From JAQBFJ01 sp032123435 (GTDB lineage: Bacteria; Verrucomicrobiota; Kiritimatiellia; UBA8416; JAQBFJ01): DNA of 6,217 nt. The stretch is taken from contig JAQBFJ010000123.1 in the NCBI GenBank assembly GCA_032123435.1, positions 1 through 6,217 on the forward strand. Reading direction: 5' to 3'. Below the pieces are notes generated by a model. The model searched no databases. It worked only from the letters and a program-made list of their open reading frames with translations, and was not told where the DNA came from. Shown here one piece after another: positions 4,213 through 6,217 of the stretch. The first letter of the stretch is position 1; each line of letters starts with the position of its first letter. Both the position numbers and the translations under genes were made by a program.

Positions 4213-6004
4213 AACGACGTTTGCCGTGAACCTGGCATATACTCTAGCGCACTGTGAGAAGACCGTGCGCCTGCTCGACTGCGATGTTGAGGAACCGAAC
4301 GATCATCTTTTTGTTAATCCTGATTTTACCGAGGAAAAACCCGTTGCAGTGTTAAGACCCGTCTGGAATAAGGGAAAATGCACGGGTTGCGGAAAATGCG
4401 CGGAGGCCTGCAAATACAACGCGATTGCCGTAGTGAAGAAAAAGGTTCTTGTTTTCAATGAATTATGCCATTCCTGCGGTGTATGTTCGTTCGTATGTCC
4501 AGAAAAAGCTCTAACTGAACAGGAATGTGTAATAGGAACCGTCCAGGCTTCTCCCTTCAACAAACCTTTCTTTTTCGCGCATGGATTGTTGAACATAGGT
4601 GAAGCTCTGGCGCCTAAAGTCGTAAATAGCGTCAAGAAACACATTGATCCAGACGTCATAAATATACTTGATGCTTCTCCCGGAACATCGTGTTCTGTGG
4701 TTCAGGCTGTTGACGGCGCTGATGTTGCCATACTTGTTACCGAACCTACTCCATTCGGATTGAATGATCTCAAGCTGGCAATTGGGCTTTGTTTCAAGAT
4801 GCGGGTACCAACAGGCATTCTCATCAATCGATCTGACGGAAAGGATGCAATTATAACTGAATATGCAGAATCTGTCGACGTTCCCATCGTTGGACGTATC
4901 CCTTTCAGACGCGAGTACGCGGAGACGTATTCAGCCGGCAATATTCTTGTTAACTGGCATGAAGAGCTGAAAAACAAACTCATAGACATTTACGATAATA
5001 TTTGCGCTTTAAAATGCACATCCGTACCTGATGTGCAGACTGAAGAGGGTTTCAATATAAGCGAGGGAAATATTTCAGATCTTTCCATGGGAAAAGCTTC
5101 TTCCTTCAAGGAAATTACGGTAATCAGCGGCAAAGGAGGTACAGGCAAGACAACGGTGCTCGCTTCGTTTGCCATGCTGGCGCGAAACAAGATTCTCGCC
5201 GATAATGATGTTGATGCAGCGGATCTTCATATTCTTTTGCCACCATTAATAATAAAAGGACAGGATTTTACAGGTGGACAAAAAGCAGTTATAGATTCCC
5301 CGAAATGCGCGGTCTGCGGAAAATGTGCTAATGTATGTCATTATAATGCTATCGCTCTTGATGGTCCCGCAAATGACGTAGTTGAAAAAACATATATGGT
5401 AAATAATTTTAAGTGTGAAGGATGTGGTTTCTGCTTGATTGTCTGTCCTGCTGACGCCGTTAACATGAAGGACAATATTTCCGGTCGCTGGTATATTTCC
5501 AACACAAAGTCAGGGGCCATGGTACATGCACGACTTGGTATTGCAGAGGAAAATTCAGGCCGTTTAGTCACGCAGGTGAGGAATCGAGCGCAGGAACTGG
5601 CCAAAGAGTTGCGTCAAGGGCTTATACTCGCCGACGGTCCTCCGGGCACTGGCTGTCCTGTAATAGCGTCCATATCCGGCACGAATCTGGTTGTGATTGT
5701 TACGGAACCGACTGTATCCGGCGTGCATGACATGGAACGTGTATTCAAGCTAACGGAACATTTTGACGTGCCAGCCCTGGTGATTATCAACAAGGCAGAT
5801 CTCAATACTGAACAGGCTTCCAGAATAGAAGAAATGGCAATACAACATAAGTCGCGGGTGATAGCCAGAATTCCTTTTGATCGTAGTGTAAACGATGCGC
5901 TGATGGAAGGAAAAACCGTTATTGAACACTGCAAAGGCAATGCTGAGGAAGCCATACGCGCGGCATGGGTAGAGATAGAGAAAGAACTCAATTTAAAACC
6001 ATGA
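4172..6004 (+). CDS. Fused tandem MinD-like P-loop ATPase with two 2x[4Fe-4S] ferredoxin inserts
   Basis: This 610-residue protein holds two complete MinD/Mrp-type ATPases in tandem. Half 1 (1-~285) has the deviant Walker A SGKGGTGKTT (7-16), LLDCDVEEPN, ferredoxin cysteines 70/73/76/80 and 99/102/105/109, and the switch DASPGTSC (167-174). Half 2 (~314-610) has SGKGGTGKTT (319-328), DNDVDAADLH, cysteines 379/382/385/389 and 415/418/421/425, and DGPPGTGC (488-495). Both P-loops, signature lysines and all 16 cluster cysteines are kept. In most anaerobes these are two neighbouring genes, as in the D. vulgaris ORP complex (DVU2103/DVU2104). Here a ~35-residue Ser/Glu-rich linker joins them, and no ribosome site lies near the internal ATG at 5087. 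The start is GTG (4172), forced by an in-frame stop at 4151 and the family N-terminus; AGGA at 4160-4163 is a weak ribosome site. It probably transfers or carries Fe-S clusters, or positions the complex, in the cytoplasm. Confidence 0.92.
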   Translation: MIIAIASGKGGTGKTTFAVNLAYTLAHCEKTVRLLDCDVEEPNDHLFVNPDFTEEKPVAVLRPVWNKGKCTGCGKCAEACKYNAIAVVKKKVLVFNELCHSCGVCSFVCPEKALTEQECVIGTVQASPFNKPFFFAHGLLNIGEALAPKVVNSVKKHIDPDVINILDASPGTSCSVVQAVDGADVAILVTEPTPFGLNDLKLAIGLCFKMRVPTGILINRSDGKDAIITEYAESVDVPIVGRIPFRREYAETYSAGNILVNWHEELKNKLIDIYDNICALKCTSVPDVQTEEGFNISEGNISDLSMGKASSFKEITVISGKGGTGKTTVLASFAMLARNKILADNDVDAADLHILLPPLIIKGQDFTGGQKAVIDSPKCAVCGKCANVCHYNAIALDGPANDVVEKTYMVNNFKCEGCGFCLIVCPADAVNMKDNISGRWYISNTKSGAMVHARLGIAEENSGRLVTQVRNRAQELAKELRQGLILADGPPGTGCPVIASISGTNLVVIVTEPTVSGVHDMERVFKLTEHFDVPALVIINKADLNTEQASRIEEMAIQHKSRVIARIPFDRSVNDALMEGKTVIEHCKGNAEEAIRAAWVEIEKELNLKP

Positions 6005-6217
6005 GATGTTTTAGAAAACTATTCAGTTATATTCGCGGATCGATAAGCGGGGATATGAAGAAGTGGCATGCTTCAGAAGGTCAGATGTTTCTTAAAAAGA
6101 TAGGTCTTTGTAATGGACATACACTGATTGATTTTGGTTCGCGTACCGGCAATTACGCTATTCCAGCGGCAATACTTGTTGGAACACATGGTGTTATTTA
6201 TGCGATTGATAAGAATC
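6001..6217 (+). CDS. Class I SAM-dependent methyltransferase, N-terminal fragment
   Basis: The frame is open to the window edge (72 codons seen). WHASEGQMFLKKIGLCNGHTLIDFG, then the motif I region DFGSRTGNYAIPAA (44-57) and GVIYAIDKN (64-72), match UbiE/arsenite-methyltransferase-like enzymes; the Asp of AIDKN is the expected acidic residue binding the SAM ribose. The second glycine of the usual GxGxG loop is Arg here (GSRTG), which is uncommon. The ATG at 6001 overlaps the ATPase stop as ATGA, so the gene is likely in the same operon. A second candidate start is the ATG at 6055, preceded by GCGGGG, which would remove 18 residues without family support. The substrate cannot be told from this part. 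Confidence 0.82.
   Translation, partial: MRCFRKLFSYIRGSISGDMKKWHASEGQMFLKKIGLCNGHTLIDFGSRTGNYAIPAAILVGTHGVIYAIDKN

Noticed and set aside
5087..5130. Internal ATG as a separate start for the second ATPase half
   Set aside because: The nearest purine-rich stretch (GAGGG at 5063-5067) is about 19 bases away, and there is no stop between the halves, so a fusion is the simpler reading.

Overview
The window looks like part of an anaerobic bacterial chromosome. All genes lie on the plus strand and are tightly packed, with several 4-8 base start/stop overlaps. The gene set resembles the anaerobe-specific ORP (orange protein) gene clusters best studied in Desulfovibrio vulgaris (DVU2103-DVU2109): a sigma-54 enhancer-binding regulator, small NifX/NifB-type cluster-binding proteins, and MinD-like ATPases that carry 2x[4Fe-4S] ferredoxin domains. 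Taxonomy cannot be fixed from this sequence. Desulfobacterota fits the ORP context. Omnitrophota, Nitrospirota or other anaerobic lineages remain possible, partly because of a dispersed-type palindromic repeat that encodes 'AYAKATADK'. Base composition is moderate, roughly mid-40s percent GC by eye.

Layout. (1) 2-253 is the C-terminal end of an NtrC-type sigma-54 activator with a Fis-type helix-turn-helix. (2) 254-449 is a regulatory gap. It holds a perfect 12+12 bp inverted repeat built from TGCA-N3-TGCA units, which is a likely activator site. A second inverted repeat follows, and then a good -24/-12 sigma-54 promoter. (3) 450-1223 holds two different NifX/ORP-family proteins. (4) 1255-1842 holds a tandem pair of Gly-rich DUF5320-type N-termini joined in one open frame, with a palindromic repeat and a strong internal Shine-Dalgarno just before the second copy. 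1843-1956 may hold the wreck of a third. (5) 1953-2885 is a DUF89 (ARMT1-like) metal-dependent phosphatase-family protein, overlapping (6) 2878-3174, a Gly-rich protein with a Cys-rich zinc-ribbon-like tail. (7) 3171-4127 is a radical SAM enzyme of the COG0731 type with a winged-helix-like C-terminus. (8) 4114-4212 is a tiny FmdB-like remnant in which the first CxxC has become YxxY. (9) 4172-6004 is one 610-residue polypeptide containing two complete MinD-type ATPases, each with its own 8-Cys ferredoxin insert. These are normally two adjacent genes. (10) 6001-6217 is the start of a class I SAM-dependent methyltransferase, cut by the window edge.

How the parts may work together (inference): the upstream activator would switch on a single long operon through sigma-54. 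The NifX-like proteins would bind or carry a metal-sulfur cluster. The fused ATPase could be the Fe-S scaffold/carrier or positioning ATPase of an ORP-like complex. The radical SAM, DUF89, DUF5320 and zinc-ribbon proteins would be accessory factors of unknown substrate. The most distinctive points are the ATPase fusion, the activator-site/promoter layout with an almost absent 5' leader, the palindromic element in the DUF5320 pair, and the Cys-to-Tyr FmdB remnant.
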